Assembly: GCA_020345785.1 (NCBI GenBank)
Contig: CP070771.1
Location: forward strand, 5,555,642 to 5,567,726
Source: Desulfobacterales bacterium
GTDB lineage: Bacteria; Desulfobacterota; Desulfobacteria; Desulfobacterales; JAFDCJ01
Length of the DNA stretch: 12,085 nt
Direction of reading: 5' to 3'
The notes beneath the pieces are model-generated. The model did not search any database. It was not told where the DNA came from and saw only the letters and a program-made list of their open reading frames with translations. The position numbers and the translations under genes are program-made. Position 1 is the stretch's first letter. Each line of letters opens with the position of its first letter. Of the stretch, positions 1 to 6,821 are shown piece after piece.

Positions 1-42
1 AAAAGGCAAGAGGACGTCAGTACGCTTATCGTTGAACTTGCA

Positions 43-64
43 ATCCGCTCCGGCGGATTTTTAT
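43..64 (+). terminator. Probable intrinsic terminator of an upstream, off-window plus-strand gene
   Basis: A 6-bp stem (ATCCGC at 43-48, GCGGAT at 53-58) with a TCCG loop runs into a T-rich tract (58-62). In the third plus-strand frame the window starts open and meets TGA at 33-35, eight bases before the stem. This is what the tail of a gene entering from the left would look like, but ten codons are too few to identify it. The rest of the gap up to 163 holds only a weak inverted pair (TCCGCC near 105, GGCGGA near 132) and no gene. Confidence 0.45.
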
Positions 65-163
65 GGCAAGAATCAAAGCAGTCGGTAACATCGGCAACCA
101 TCTGTCCGCCATCGCAAGCTCAGGCGAGGCAGGCGGATTTGTCGATACGGCGGCGCCAAGCGC

Positions 164-727
164 CTAGGGTTTCCCGAATCTTTGCCGCAGTCTGGAAACC
201 AAAGCCCTATCAGCCTTTTGCGAAATTATTTCGAGCGGAGAGTAACCGCGCTTCCACGCTAAAAACAGCGTGAGCCCCAGGAACAACAGCGTCAGCAGAA
301 TATTGGGCCAGGCGTTCAACTCCCACTGTCCGTGCCAGGTTAGCTTCCAATCCGCCGATAAGGGAAACAAGTAGGGAATCGGCCATTGATGGCTGTCCGG
401 GCCCCGTGAACCGGCGAGATCTCCGAGAAGATGAAGATGGAAAGCCGCCAGGGCAAGAAAGGCGGTCACCCATTTCCGGACACTGAACATAAAGACGACC
501 GCTGCCAGCAACAGGCCGAATCCCAGGTTGTGGCACAGTACGTGATGATATTTGCTGTACCATATCAGCGGCGATGCCGAATTTTCGGTCAACAACTCGG
601 CCAAAAAACCGACGCCGTCCAAATCCGGTACAACGCCGCAAAGCGTAACCAAAACCCTGTCCCGGCGGCTGATGTCTGCCGTGTTCGCAACGGCCCAACT
701 GATCAAGAAATGGCTGACCGGGTTCAT
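164..727 (-). CDS. Metal-dependent hydrolase-like inner-membrane protein (DUF457/YdjM type)
   Basis: A 187-residue protein. The N-terminal MNPVSHF, the VPDLDG segment (Asp35, Asp37), a YHHVLCH segment (His61, His62, His66) and the later HLHLLGDL give the His/Asp pattern of the DUF457/YdjM family of predicted membrane-bound, metal-dependent hydrolases. Hydrophobic segments lie at about 67-83, 85-105 and 145-160, so it should sit in the inner membrane. The substrate is unknown for the family. I chose ATG at 727 over GTG at 733, because the AGGT upstream is then 7 nt away; from the GTG it would be too close. The gene is separated from leuD by 145 bp and is probably an independent or trailing unit. 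The family call is from recognised motifs only. Confidence 0.7.
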   Translation of the reverse strand: MNPVSHFLISWAVANTADISRRDRVLVTLCGVVPDLDGVGFLAELLTENSASPLIWYSKYHHVLCHNLGFGLLLAAVVFMFSVRKWVTAFLALAAFHLHLLGDLAGSRGPDSHQWPIPYLFPLSADWKLTWHGQWELNAWPNILLTLLFLGLTLFLAWKRGYSPLEIISQKADRALVSRLRQRFGKP

Positions 728-872
728 CGACACAACCTGTAGGCCTTTTCAATTGAATATAGAATATCTGCGGGATACCATTTATTTTATCCACGTCTTC
801 ATTATAAATAAGGCAAGGACATCAATGAACCAGACTGAAATCCTTAATTATTCATTTTGCAATTTTCAATAT
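728..872. repeat. AT-rich gap with TTCAATATTCAAT-type dispersed repeat
   Basis: No gene is seen here. TTGCAATTTTC (857-867) recurs inverted at 5979-5989. TTCAATATTCAAT (865-877, running into leuD) recurs in the same orientation at 6108-6120. A related TTTTCAATTGAATAT stretch lies near 750-764. These are short AT-rich mosaic repeats shared by gaps at opposite ends of the amino acid gene block. No convincing terminator for leuD is visible. Confidence 0.5.
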
Positions 873-1508
873 TCAATTCATAAAGGGATCGTGGGTCTCT
901 TCAAATCGCGTGATGTCTGATTCATACTTGAGGGTCAGATCAATATCATCCAGGCCGGTGATCAGTTGCTCCTTATCACCCTTCTCAATGCTGAATCTAA
1001 AAACTGTCGGGGTCGGCGAGTGAATCTCAACCTGCTGCTCGACCAAATCGACCGTGGCCTGCAGGCCTTCATTCGCCCGAACATGCTTGAAAATGAGATC
1101 CACTTCCTCTTCCGATAACTCGACGACCAGCACTCCGTTTTTGGTGGCATTCGTTCTGAATATATCTGCAAAGGCGTTCACGCGTTCGCCATTGATCTCT
1201 TTCCAGGGAGCGATAATCACCTGGTAGCCGTCCTGGGCCAGGGCCCAAACCGCATGTTCCCGGCTGGAGCCGCAACCGAAATTATTGCGGGTCACCAGTA
1301 TGGAACGGCCTGCAAAACGGGGGTGATTCAGTTCAAAATCGCTGTTTGGCGCCCCATCGGCGGTGTAGCGCCAATCGAAAAAGGCATTGGGCCCGTATCC
1401 GGTGCGACGGATCGATTTTAAAAACTGTTTGGGTATGATGGCATCCGTGTCCACGTTGGAGCGGTCCAATGTGGCAACAATTCCGGTGTGTTTTTTAAAT
1501 GGTTTCAT
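873..1508 (-). CDS. leuD: 3-isopropylmalate dehydratase small subunit
   Basis: Small subunit of isopropylmalate isomerase. With LeuC it converts 2-isopropylmalate to 3-isopropylmalate in cytoplasmic leucine synthesis. At 211 residues it shows the family blocks in order: HTGIVATLDRSNVDTDAIIP (7-26), the DWR segment (45-47), NNFGCGSSREHA (75-86), FADIF (113-117), and a C-terminal PFMN as in E. coli LeuD. I chose ATG at 1508, preceded by AAGGTAACC, because homologues start at this MKPFKKHTG; a further in-frame start at 1553 adds residues unlike the family. Compared with E. coli LeuD (201 residues) there is an insertion of about 10 residues after IIAP (about 102-112). leuC lies 261 bp upstream on the same strand, so the two are probably cotranscribed. 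The last codons and stop lie inside an AT-rich dispersed repeat. Confidence 0.96.
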   Translation of the reverse strand: MKPFKKHTGIVATLDRSNVDTDAIIPKQFLKSIRRTGYGPNAFFDWRYTADGAPNSDFELNHPRFAGRSILVTRNNFGCGSSREHAVWALAQDGYQVIIAPWKEINGERVNAFADIFRTNATKNGVLVVELSEEEVDLIFKHVRANEGLQATVDLVEQQVEIHSPTPTVFRFSIEKGDKEQLITGLDDIDLTLKYESDITRFEETHDPFMN

Positions 1509-1575
1509 CTTGGTTACCTTTTTATTTGTTAATGGAAAAACTATTTTCGTCACGAAAACTCGAACTATAGAATTT

Positions 1576-1628
1576 GCAGCGCAGGCGCTCCCGCAGCGCC
1601 AGCGCTTGCGCGGCGTGTGCGCTGCGTG
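1576..1628 (+). repeat. GC-rich palindromic repeat, copy A (leuC-leuD gap)
   Basis: A 53-bp GC-rich unit that matches copy B at 6016-6068 at 49 of 53 positions, in the same plus-strand orientation. Its ends pair perfectly (GCAGCGCA 1576-1583 with TGCGCTGC 1617-1624). Inside is a second perfect hairpin (GGCGCT, loop CCCGC, AGCGCC). It therefore behaves like a REP-type element inside a transcribed gap between two cotranscribed genes. Confidence 0.75.
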
Positions 1629-1668
1629 AGCACGAAATTATCATATCTTTCTATCGTGTTTTCGCCTG

Positions 1669-1700
1669 CCCAGTTAAAGCTTTTTTTCTGTTTAACCGGG
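1669..1700 (-). other. Inverted repeat in leuC-leuD gap
   Basis: CCCAGTTAAA (1669-1678) faces TTTAACCGGG (1691-1700), nine pairs and one mismatch, around a loop rich in T on the plus strand. On the leuCD transcript the loop is A-rich and no U-run follows, so this is not an intrinsic terminator. It could affect leuD expression or mRNA stability. The next bases (about 1705-1722) resemble short dispersed CGCGGTTTCGTG-type sequence. Confidence 0.4.
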
Positions 1701-1769
1701 GTCCTTTCGCGGTTTCGTGATTAATTCCTTTTTTTGCCGCTCTGTATGAGGTGGATTTGGCTCAGCGTG

Positions 1770-3185
1770 TCAAATATCAATCTGCGGCCACTTGCGAATA
1801 TCGACAAACTTGCCGTCCACAGCCGCGGCTGCGGCCATTTCCGGGCTGACCAGGTGCGTGCGTCCGCCCTTGCCCTGACGCCCCTCGAAATTGCGGTTGG
1901 AAGTCGAGGCGCAGCGCTGTTGGGGTTGCAGCTGGTCAGGGTTCATTCCAAGGCACATGCTGCAGCCGGCATAGCGCCATTCGGCACCGGCCGCTTTGAA
2001 GATGTGATCCAGTCCTTCGGCTTCGGCCTGCAGCCGAACCTGCTGAGAGCCGGGCACCACCAGCACTTTGACGTTTTCGGCCTTTTTACGGTCTTTGAAG
2101 ATATTCGCCGCCACCCGCAGATCTTCAATGCGGGAGTTGGTGCAGCTGCCGATAAAAACAACGTCCACGGGGACATCCGTCAGGCGGGTGCCGGGTTTAA
2201 GCCCCATGTATTCCAGGGCATTTCTCACATCCGCCGGGCTGTATCCACCCGCCGAATCCGGGCCGGGAACCGGCTGGTCAATGTCGATCACCATACCGGG
2301 GTTGGTTCCCCAGGTGATCTGAGGCTTAATACCGGCGGCATCGATAACAAGAGACCGGTCAAAGACAGCGTCATTGTCACTTGGCAGGCCCCGCCAAAAG
2401 GCCAGGGCGCGTTCCAGGGCTTCACCCGTTGGGGCAAAGCGGCGCTGCCTTCCGGTGATATACTCCAAAGTCGTTTCATCGGGGGCGATCATACCGGCCC
2501 GGGCGCCGGCCTCGATGCTCATATTGCAGATGGACATGCGGGCCTCCATGGACAAACTGCGCACTGCCTGGCCGCAGTATTCGAGCACATGTCCGGCACC
2601 GCCGGCGGTACCCATCGTACCGATCATTTTCAGCACCATATCCTTGGAGAAAATATGAGGCGCCAGCCGACCGGTAAACTCCACTTTGTAAGTTTGCGGT
2701 TTGCGCTGCACCAGGGTCTGGGTGACCAATACGTGCTCTACTTCAGAGGTTCCGATGCCGAAAGCCAGGGCCCCGAAGGCGCCGTGGGTTGACGTGTGGG
2801 AGTCTCCGCAGACAATTGTCAGGCCCGGCAGGGTCAGTCCCATCTCCGGTCCGATAATATGCACGATGCCCTGGTGATCGTCGCCCAGGTCATACAACGT
2901 GACGCCGAAATCCTGACAGTTTTTCCTCAACGCCTCAACCTGGGCTCTGGAAATCGGATCTTTGATGTCCATCCGGTCCTCGGTGGTGGGGACATTGTGG
3001 TCCATGGTAGAAAACGTCAACTCGGGGCGGCGGATGTGGCGTCCCGCAAGCCGCATGCCCTCGAATGCCTGGGGGCTGGTAACTTCATGGACAAGGTGAC
3101 GGTCGATATACAGCAGCGCCGAACCGTCCGGCATTTCGCGTACAACATGGCGTTCCCAGATTTTTTCGAACAGTGTTTTTCCCAT
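1770..3185 (-). CDS. leuC: 3-isopropylmalate dehydratase large subunit
   Basis: Large, iron-sulfur subunit of isopropylmalate isomerase (aconitase superfamily), acting in the cytoplasm with LeuD in leucine synthesis. It has 471 residues, close to E. coli LeuC (466). Visible blocks are the N-terminal [12 protein letters not shown], the DHNVPT segment (62-67), [20 protein letters not shown] (126-145), and the three [4Fe-4S] cysteine ligands Cys348 (GSCTN), Cys408 and Cys411 ([14 protein letters not shown]). The C-terminal [19 protein letters not shown] is the usual substrate and phosphate-binding stretch. The start at 3185 gives the canonical [10 protein letters not shown]; the upstream AGAGAAAG is only a modest ribosome binding site. 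The gene appears intact. This is the long proteobacterial form, not the roughly 420-residue archaeal-type LeuC used by many other anaerobes. Confidence 0.97.
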   Translation of the reverse strand: MGKTLFEKIWERHVVREMPDGSALLYIDRHLVHEVTSPQAFEGMRLAGRHIRRPELTFSTMDHNVPTTEDRMDIKDPISRAQVEALRKNCQDFGVTLYDLGDDHQGIVHIIGPEMGLTLPGLTIVCGDSHTSTHGAFGALAFGIGTSEVEHVLVTQTLVQRKPQTYKVEFTGRLAPHIFSKDMVLKMIGTMGTAGGAGHVLEYCGQAVRSLSMEARMSICNMSIEAGARAGMIAPDETTLEYITGRQRRFAPTGEALERALAFWRGLPSDNDAVFDRSLVIDAAGIKPQITWGTNPGMVIDIDQPVPGPDSAGGYSPADVRNALEYMGLKPGTRLTDVPVDVVFIGSCTNSRIEDLRVAANIFKDRKKAENVKVLVVPGSQQVRLQAEAEGLDHIFKAAGAEWRYAGCSMCLGMNPDQLQPQQRCASTSNRNFEGRQGKGGRTHLVSPEMAAAAAVDGKFVDIRKWPQIDI

Positions 3186-3205
3186 AATTCTTTCTCTTCA
3201 ATTTT

Positions 3206-3243
3206 CCCGCCGGCTGCAGGATCTTCAATACCGGGCAGGCGGG
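3206..3243 (-). promoter_or_regulatory. Stem in leuC leader
   Basis: CCCGCC (3206-3211) and GGCGGG (3238-3243) can pair in the leuC 5' leader, 20 nt or more before the start codon. No U-run follows in either direction. It is a possible leader structure, but I recognise no riboswitch or leader-peptide signature around it. Confidence 0.3.
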
Positions 3244-3257
3244 GCAGGTTATAGGTT

Positions 3258-3269
3258 GTTATATATAAC
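3258..3269. promoter_or_regulatory. AT palindrome upstream of leuC, possible -10 region or operator
   Basis: GTTATATATAAC is a perfect 12-bp palindrome 72 bp upstream of the leuC start. On the minus strand it offers TATATA-like -10 sequence at a sensible distance, but I see no good -35 at 16-18 bp. It could also be an operator half-site pair. Confidence 0.3.
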
Positions 3270-3371
3270 GACATAAAACATTGTGCGCACATACACAGCG
3301 TTTGGCCTGCATGAACCCATATGGTAGTTTAAAAATCAACTATCAAAAGGCGAATACTGAATTCATCATAA

Positions 3372-3485
3372 CTCCATTCATAAGCCACCGGCTGTGGCGG
3401 TGAGAATTGAAAAGGTGTTACCCTTACAGCGAAAGTATTTTTTGGTTGTCCAAACTTATACCATGCCGCTGGCATATGAATGGAG
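3372..3485. repeat. 114-bp palindromic element (19/21-bp arms)
   Basis: The arms at 3372-3392 and 3465-3485 are inverted copies matching at 19 of 21 positions (CTCCATTCATA is the outer perfect 11 bp). The 72-bp interior contains a small GCCAC/GTGGC hairpin overlapping the left arm and no ORF. The size and end symmetry fit a non-autonomous (MITE-like) element or a structured RNA. No flanking target duplication is obvious. Confidence 0.6.
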
Positions 3486-3522
3486 ATAGAAAAAACCATT
3501 CTGACTTATTTTTTATGAACTC

Positions 3523-3545
3523 GTTGCGCCTGTTGGCGTAGCAAC
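3523..3545 (+). other. Short hairpin in the leuC-ilvB intergenic region
   Basis: GTTGC-GCC-TGTT-GGC-GTA-GCAAC folds into an 8-bp stem with a 3-nt bulge. About 20 bases further on, CACAC and GTGTG can form another small stem (near 3567-3582). I see no U-run and no known riboswitch core. The surrounding 3486-3710 has no supportable gene. Confidence 0.3.
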
Positions 3546-3710
3546 CATTAGCGTATCGGGCTGAACCACACAAGGCGGGTGTGAATGATAAATCGCTCAA
3601 ATACAGGTCAAACCAGACAGATCAGCGCCACGGGTGACCAAAATATATGCTAGAAAATTACATGGGCACGCTTTCGCAGGAAACAGGTATAATGACGCCA
3701 AAAGTCTTTA

Positions 3711-3807
3711 TATACATCAGCGACCAGTGACAGAGCGTGGTTCCGGCCCCTTCCAGGGGCCTTCCTCATACCCCCGGCTCTGCTGGTGGTCGCTGATGTT
3801 GTGTATA
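3711..3807. repeat. 97-bp nested stem-loop element upstream of ilvB
   Basis: CATCAGCGACCA (3715-3726) pairs perfectly with TGGTCGCTGATG (3787-3798). Inside it, CAGAGC (3731-3736) pairs with GCTCTG (3777-3782). Innermost is GGCCCC-TTCCA-GGGGCC (3745-3761). Outermost, TATA/GTATA can add a few pairs across a small bulge. The result is a long, GC-rich, three-tier hairpin between the leuC and ilvB starts. Short frames run through it on both strands but look like by-products of the symmetry. It could be a non-coding RNA, an mRNA leader structure or a miniature mobile element. I cannot assign a family. Confidence 0.65.
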
Positions 3808-3955
3808 AATGGTAGCAAAGCAGGCATTATTCTGAACCTGTCGACAACGGCCCGGAAAAATTCGAACCCCCGGCAACCGCAAAATATCCAGCATCCGTAA
3901 TATGGCAAAAAGAACTGCCTGCGTCAAGTAATCGGCGATTATTCTGGTGACAAAA

Positions 3956-3973
3956 TGTCAACAATATTTGACA
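3956..3973. promoter_or_regulatory. Palindrome TGTCAA-N6-TTGACA (possible operator)
   Basis: A perfect 6-bp inverted repeat around CAATAT. Its right arm is a consensus -35 TTGACA for ilvB, so a dimeric regulator bound here would overlap the promoter. The regulator is not identifiable from the site. Confidence 0.45.
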
Positions 3974-3995
3974 TACTTTATCAATGGGTTTGAAT
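3968..3995 (+). promoter_or_regulatory. Candidate sigma-70 promoter for ilvB
   Basis: Consensus TTGACA (3968-3973), a 16-bp spacer, then TTGAAT (3990-3995), which matches 4 of 6 bases of TATAAT. Transcription would start near 4002, leaving a leader of about 210 nt before ilvB. A better -10 (TATATT, 4012-4017) is too far from this -35 to pair with it. Confidence 0.4.
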
Positions 3996-4151
3996 GTAGC
4001 AAAAAAGGGGTTATATTAGCCTTTATATGACGATGCAAATATGTCTGCTCCGTATATCAAGCATTACGTTTGAGCCGATCCGTCAAAGGGCCTGCTGCCG
4101 GACGAAAACGTTTGGGGGGAAAGCGTCCACGGTGCCGGATTCGTTCAATGT

Positions 4152-4185
4152 TGCTTCTCCACCGGTGTGATGAACACCGGAAGCA
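4152..4185 (+). promoter_or_regulatory. Stable hairpin just upstream of the ilvB ribosome binding site
   Basis: CCGGTGT (4162-4168) pairs perfectly with ACACCGG (4174-4180) around a GATGA loop, and TGCTT (4152-4156) with AAGCA (4181-4185) extends it across a one-sided 5-nt bulge. The stem ends 10 nt before AGGAG (4196-4200). No U-run follows, so it is not a terminator. Its placement suggests an effect on translation initiation or mRNA stability. In-frame GTG/ATG codons (4167 and 4170) lie in the stem and loop. Confidence 0.5.
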
Positions 4186-4211
4186 GTCCAAAGAAAGGAG
4201 TAAGTCAGAAA

Positions 4212-5945
4212 ATGAAAGGAAAAGAATTAGCGCTGAAAGCCTTGCGGGATATCGGCGTTAAATATATTTTCGGCTATACCGGCGGTGCCATCATGCCGAT
4301 ATTTGACGAAATGGAAAAACAAAAAGTCTTCTCATTTATCATGTCGCGGCATGAGCAGGGGGCGGTTTTCATGGCCCAGGGGATATCGCGCGCCTCGATT
4401 TCAACATCCAACCCTCGGGTCGGCGTCTGCATGGCGACATCGGGCCCCGGTGCCATGAATCTTGTCACCGGAATTGCCGATGCCATGATGGATTCGGTGC
4501 CGGTGCTGGCGATTACCGGGCAGGTTCCCTCAGGGGTCATTGCTACTGACGCTTTTCAGGAAAGTGATGTCGTCGGGGTGATGATGCCTCTGACCAAACA
4601 GACCTATATGCCGCTGTCCGTAAACGAAATCGAAGAAACGATTCATGAAGCGATGTATGTGGCCGCCACCGGCCGGGGGGGGCCGGTGGTCGTCGACATT
4701 CCCAAAGATGTCCAGAACGCAGACACAGATGACGGGTATCAATTCGATCCCCATGCCTACGTACCCAATCTGCCGGGGTTTTTCTACTCACCGGTTCCCG
4801 ACCGCGATCTGGTCAGAAAGGCTGTTAGCATGATCAACCGCAGCGAACGGCCGATCATTCTCTGCGGCCACGGGGTTGTCAACAGCAATGCCGGCCGGAA
4901 TTTGGCGACCTTCGCTGAAAAGGCCCATCTTCCCATAGCTTTCACGCTGCATGGTCTGTCGGCGTTGCCGGTAGATCATCCGTTAAGTCTCGGCATGGTG
5001 GGGATGCACGGTACCGTCGAAGCCAATCGCGCGCTGCTCAATTCCGATCTGATCATCTCCTTCGGGATGCGTTTTGATGACCGGGTGACGGGCAATCTGG
5101 CAACTTTCGGCATAGGGGCCAAGGTTATCCACGTTGAAATCGACCCGTCCGAAATCGATAAAAACGTCAAAACTTCGATCGCCATCAACGCCGATGCCAA
5201 TCAGGTTCTCACCCTCCTGGCAAAAGACCCTGAACTCATTAACCGATCCAGGCGTTCGTGGTTTGAGCAGTTGGACAAGTATCGGGCTGAAATTGCAGAT
5301 GAAATCGCCGCTGAAATTGAAGCCGGTGTCGGCAAGGAAGGCCAGTTGCTGATGAAGACCATCGTCAAGCATCTATCGGATGTGACCCGCGGCAAAGATC
5401 TGATTGTCTCGGACGTGGGGCAGCACCAGATGATTCTGGCCCGGTTTTATAATTTTCAAACCACCAATAGCTGGTTCAATTCCGGCGGTGCCGGCACCAT
5501 GGGCTGTGCCCTGCCGATGGCCGTCGGTGTAAAGCTGGCCCGGCCGGATGAGCGGGTGTGGTCCATCAGCGGTGACGGGGGCTTCCAGATGAATATACAG
5601 GAACTGGGAGCGGTTATGGAGCACGAAATCGATATTAAGATTTTGTTGTTCAACAACGGGTATCTGGGAATGGTCAGGCAGTGGCAAACCATGTTCTACG
5701 ATGGCCGTTTTGCCGGCACCCCCATGAAAAACCCGGATTTCGGCGCCATTGCCGGTGCCTATAAAATACCCTACCAAAGCGTGTCGAAACCCGAGCAAAT
5801 TGCGGAGGCCATTCAAACGGCAGCTGAACACAAGGGCGCCTACATGGTGGAATTTTTGTGTGACCCCAGTGAGATTGTATTGCCGATGGTACCGGCCGGT
5901 GGGGGCATTGCGGATATGATTGTATCCATGAAAAAGAACGCTTGA
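4212..5945 (+). CDS. ilvB: Acetolactate synthase large (catalytic) subunit
   Basis: Thiamine-diphosphate enzyme joining two pyruvates to 2-acetolactate, or pyruvate and 2-oxobutyrate to acetohydroxybutyrate: the first common step of valine, leucine and isoleucine synthesis in the cytoplasm. It has 577 residues. The N-terminal ThDP (PYR) domain carries the catalytic Glu48 (SRHEQGA), then TSGPGAMNLVTGIADA and GQVPSGVIATDAFQE. The central domain follows. The C-terminal ThDP domain has GDGGFQMN (from Gly454) to NN (481-482), followed by GYLGMVRQWQ. I chose ATG at 4212, eleven bases after AGGAG, because MKGKELALKALRDIG is where homologues begin. In-frame GTG 4167 and ATG 4170 would add about 15 unconserved residues and lie in a hairpin. 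ilvN follows 264 bp downstream on the same strand. Confidence 0.97.
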   Translation: MKGKELALKALRDIGVKYIFGYTGGAIMPIFDEMEKQKVFSFIMSRHEQGAVFMAQGISRASISTSNPRVGVCMATSGPGAMNLVTGIADAMMDSVPVLAITGQVPSGVIATDAFQESDVVGVMMPLTKQTYMPLSVNEIEETIHEAMYVAATGRGGPVVVDIPKDVQNADTDDGYQFDPHAYVPNLPGFFYSPVPDRDLVRKAVSMINRSERPIILCGHGVVNSNAGRNLATFAEKAHLPIAFTLHGLSALPVDHPLSLGMVGMHGTVEANRALLNSDLIISFGMRFDDRVTGNLATFGIGAKVIHVEIDPSEIDKNVKTSIAINADANQVLTLLAKDPELINRSRRSWFEQLDKYRAEIADEIAAEIEAGVGKEGQLLMKTIVKHLSDVTRGKDLIVSDVGQHQMILARFYNFQTTNSWFNSGGAGTMGCALPMAVGVKLARPDERVWSISGDGGFQMNIQELGAVMEHEIDIKILLFNNGYLGMVRQWQTMFYDGRFAGTPMKNPDFGAIAGAYKIPYQSVSKPEQIAEAIQTAAEHKGAYMVEFLCDPSEIVLPMVPAGGGIADMIVSMKKNA

Positions 5946-5989
5946 CCCTGATCTGCCGAAGGCGGCGAATTAAAAATGGAAAATTGCAA

Positions 5990-6120
5990 ATTGAATATTT
6001 GTGGATGTCCCTCGCGCAGCGCAGGAGCTCCCGCAGCGCCAGCGCGTGCGCGGCATGTGCGCCGCGTGTTGCTCCGCCCTTTTAAGATGGAAAAAATTTC
6101 TTGAATATTCAATATTCAAT
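5990..6120 (+). repeat. Mosaic palindromic element in ilvB-ilvN gap, containing GC-rich repeat copy B
   Basis: AT-rich ends (ATTGAATATT at 5990-5999, inverted as AATATTCAAT at 6111-6120) flank the GC-rich unit 6016-6068, which matches copy A at 1576-1628 at 49 of 53 positions. In copy B the outer stem keeps 7 of 8 pairs, with a G-T pair where copy A has a perfect match. GAAAATTGCAA just outside (5979-5989) is the inverse of 857-867. No ORF is seen in the 264-bp gap. Confidence 0.7.
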
Positions 6121-6209
6121 CGCTCCATGACGGCGAAAATCCCCCAATACCATCTATTTGAGCCAAATTGAACAAAAATGACAACTAATTTAGCAAACGG
6201 AAAGATTCT

Positions 6210-6698
6210 ATGACAACCAAACCTCAGAAGAAACGGCGGGCGATCCTGGCTTTCATGCAGAACCGTCCGGGAGTTCTCAACAAAATTTCAATGCTGATTC
6301 GCCGCAAAATGTACAACGTCGAAACCATAACAGCCTGTACCACGCCGAAACCGGGCATCAGCCGGATGACCCTGACGCTTTACGAAGACAGTGACGACAA
6401 GATGGCCCAGGTCGTGCGGCAGATAGAAAAAGTGACGGAAGTTATCTCCGCTCGGGAGCTTGATATCGACCAGAGCTACTGGCGCGAAGTGGCGATCATA
6501 AAATTTGAAGCCGATGGTGACCAGATGGAGCGGCTTGCCGGCAAGTACCGCATCGAGATACTCGATCGCCAGAATCAAGGTCTTTTCATTGTCCAACTGG
6601 CGGGAACATCAAAAATGATCGATGATTTTCTGCAGGAGCTCGGCGCCGACCGGGTTGTCGAGTTGGCGCGCTCCGGTTTTACAGCGCTCGAACGATAG
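6210..6698 (+). CDS. ilvN: Acetolactate synthase small (regulatory) subunit
   Basis: Regulatory subunit of acetolactate synthase; in the family it binds valine or related amino acids, stimulates the catalytic subunit and mediates feedback inhibition. It has 162 residues, close to E. coli IlvH (163). An N-terminal ACT domain (about 9-82) shows NRPGVLNKISMLIRRKMYNV and the following TITACTTPKPGISRMTL. The C-terminal domain includes YWREVAIIKF and ends LARSGFTALER, as usual in IlvH-type subunits. GGAAAG five bases before the ATG is a fair ribosome binding site. It sits downstream of ilvB on the same strand, separated by the mosaic repeat element, an unusually wide gap for this gene pair. It could equally be called ilvH. 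Confidence 0.95.
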   Translation: MTTKPQKKRRAILAFMQNRPGVLNKISMLIRRKMYNVETITACTTPKPGISRMTLTLYEDSDDKMAQVVRQIEKVTEVISARELDIDQSYWREVAIIKFEADGDQMERLAGKYRIEILDRQNQGLFIVQLAGTSKMIDDFLQELGADRVVELARSGFTALER

Positions 6699-6821
6699 CC
6701 CTCACAGCCTCCCCTTGCTCATGCCCCGGCCTTTACCGCATTCAATATTTGCTAAAGTTCAAGGGCAAAACGGCCGATGTCTGTATATGCACAAGCATCG
6801 CCGATGGGGAGGCATAAGAAC

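Noticed and set aside
1734..2792. Long (352-codon) open frame antisense to leuC
   Set aside because: leuC is unmistakable and intact on the other strand. The antisense frame is a by-product of its GC-rich third positions and has no recognisable domains.
3664..3678. Sigma-54-like promoter (GG-N10-GC) ahead of the 3711 hairpin
   Set aside because: Only the GG and GC dinucleotides fit well; the bases between are shifted against the consensus. Too weak to annotate.
3711..3807. Retron non-coding RNA, integron attC site or group II intron domain
   Set aside because: No reverse transcriptase or integrase is in the window, and the diagnostic core motifs (attC ends, domain V triad and tetraloop) are absent.
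3634..3908. Short open frames on both strands through the 3711-3807 hairpin
   Set aside because: Both pass straight through the palindrome, lack good ribosome binding sites and show no protein-like composition. The DNA symmetry explains them.
3300..4210. T-box, leader-peptide attenuator or riboswitch for ilvB or leuC
   Set aside because: No T-box core motif, no short ORF rich in Leu/Ile/Val codons followed by a U-tailed hairpin, and no known riboswitch core was seen.
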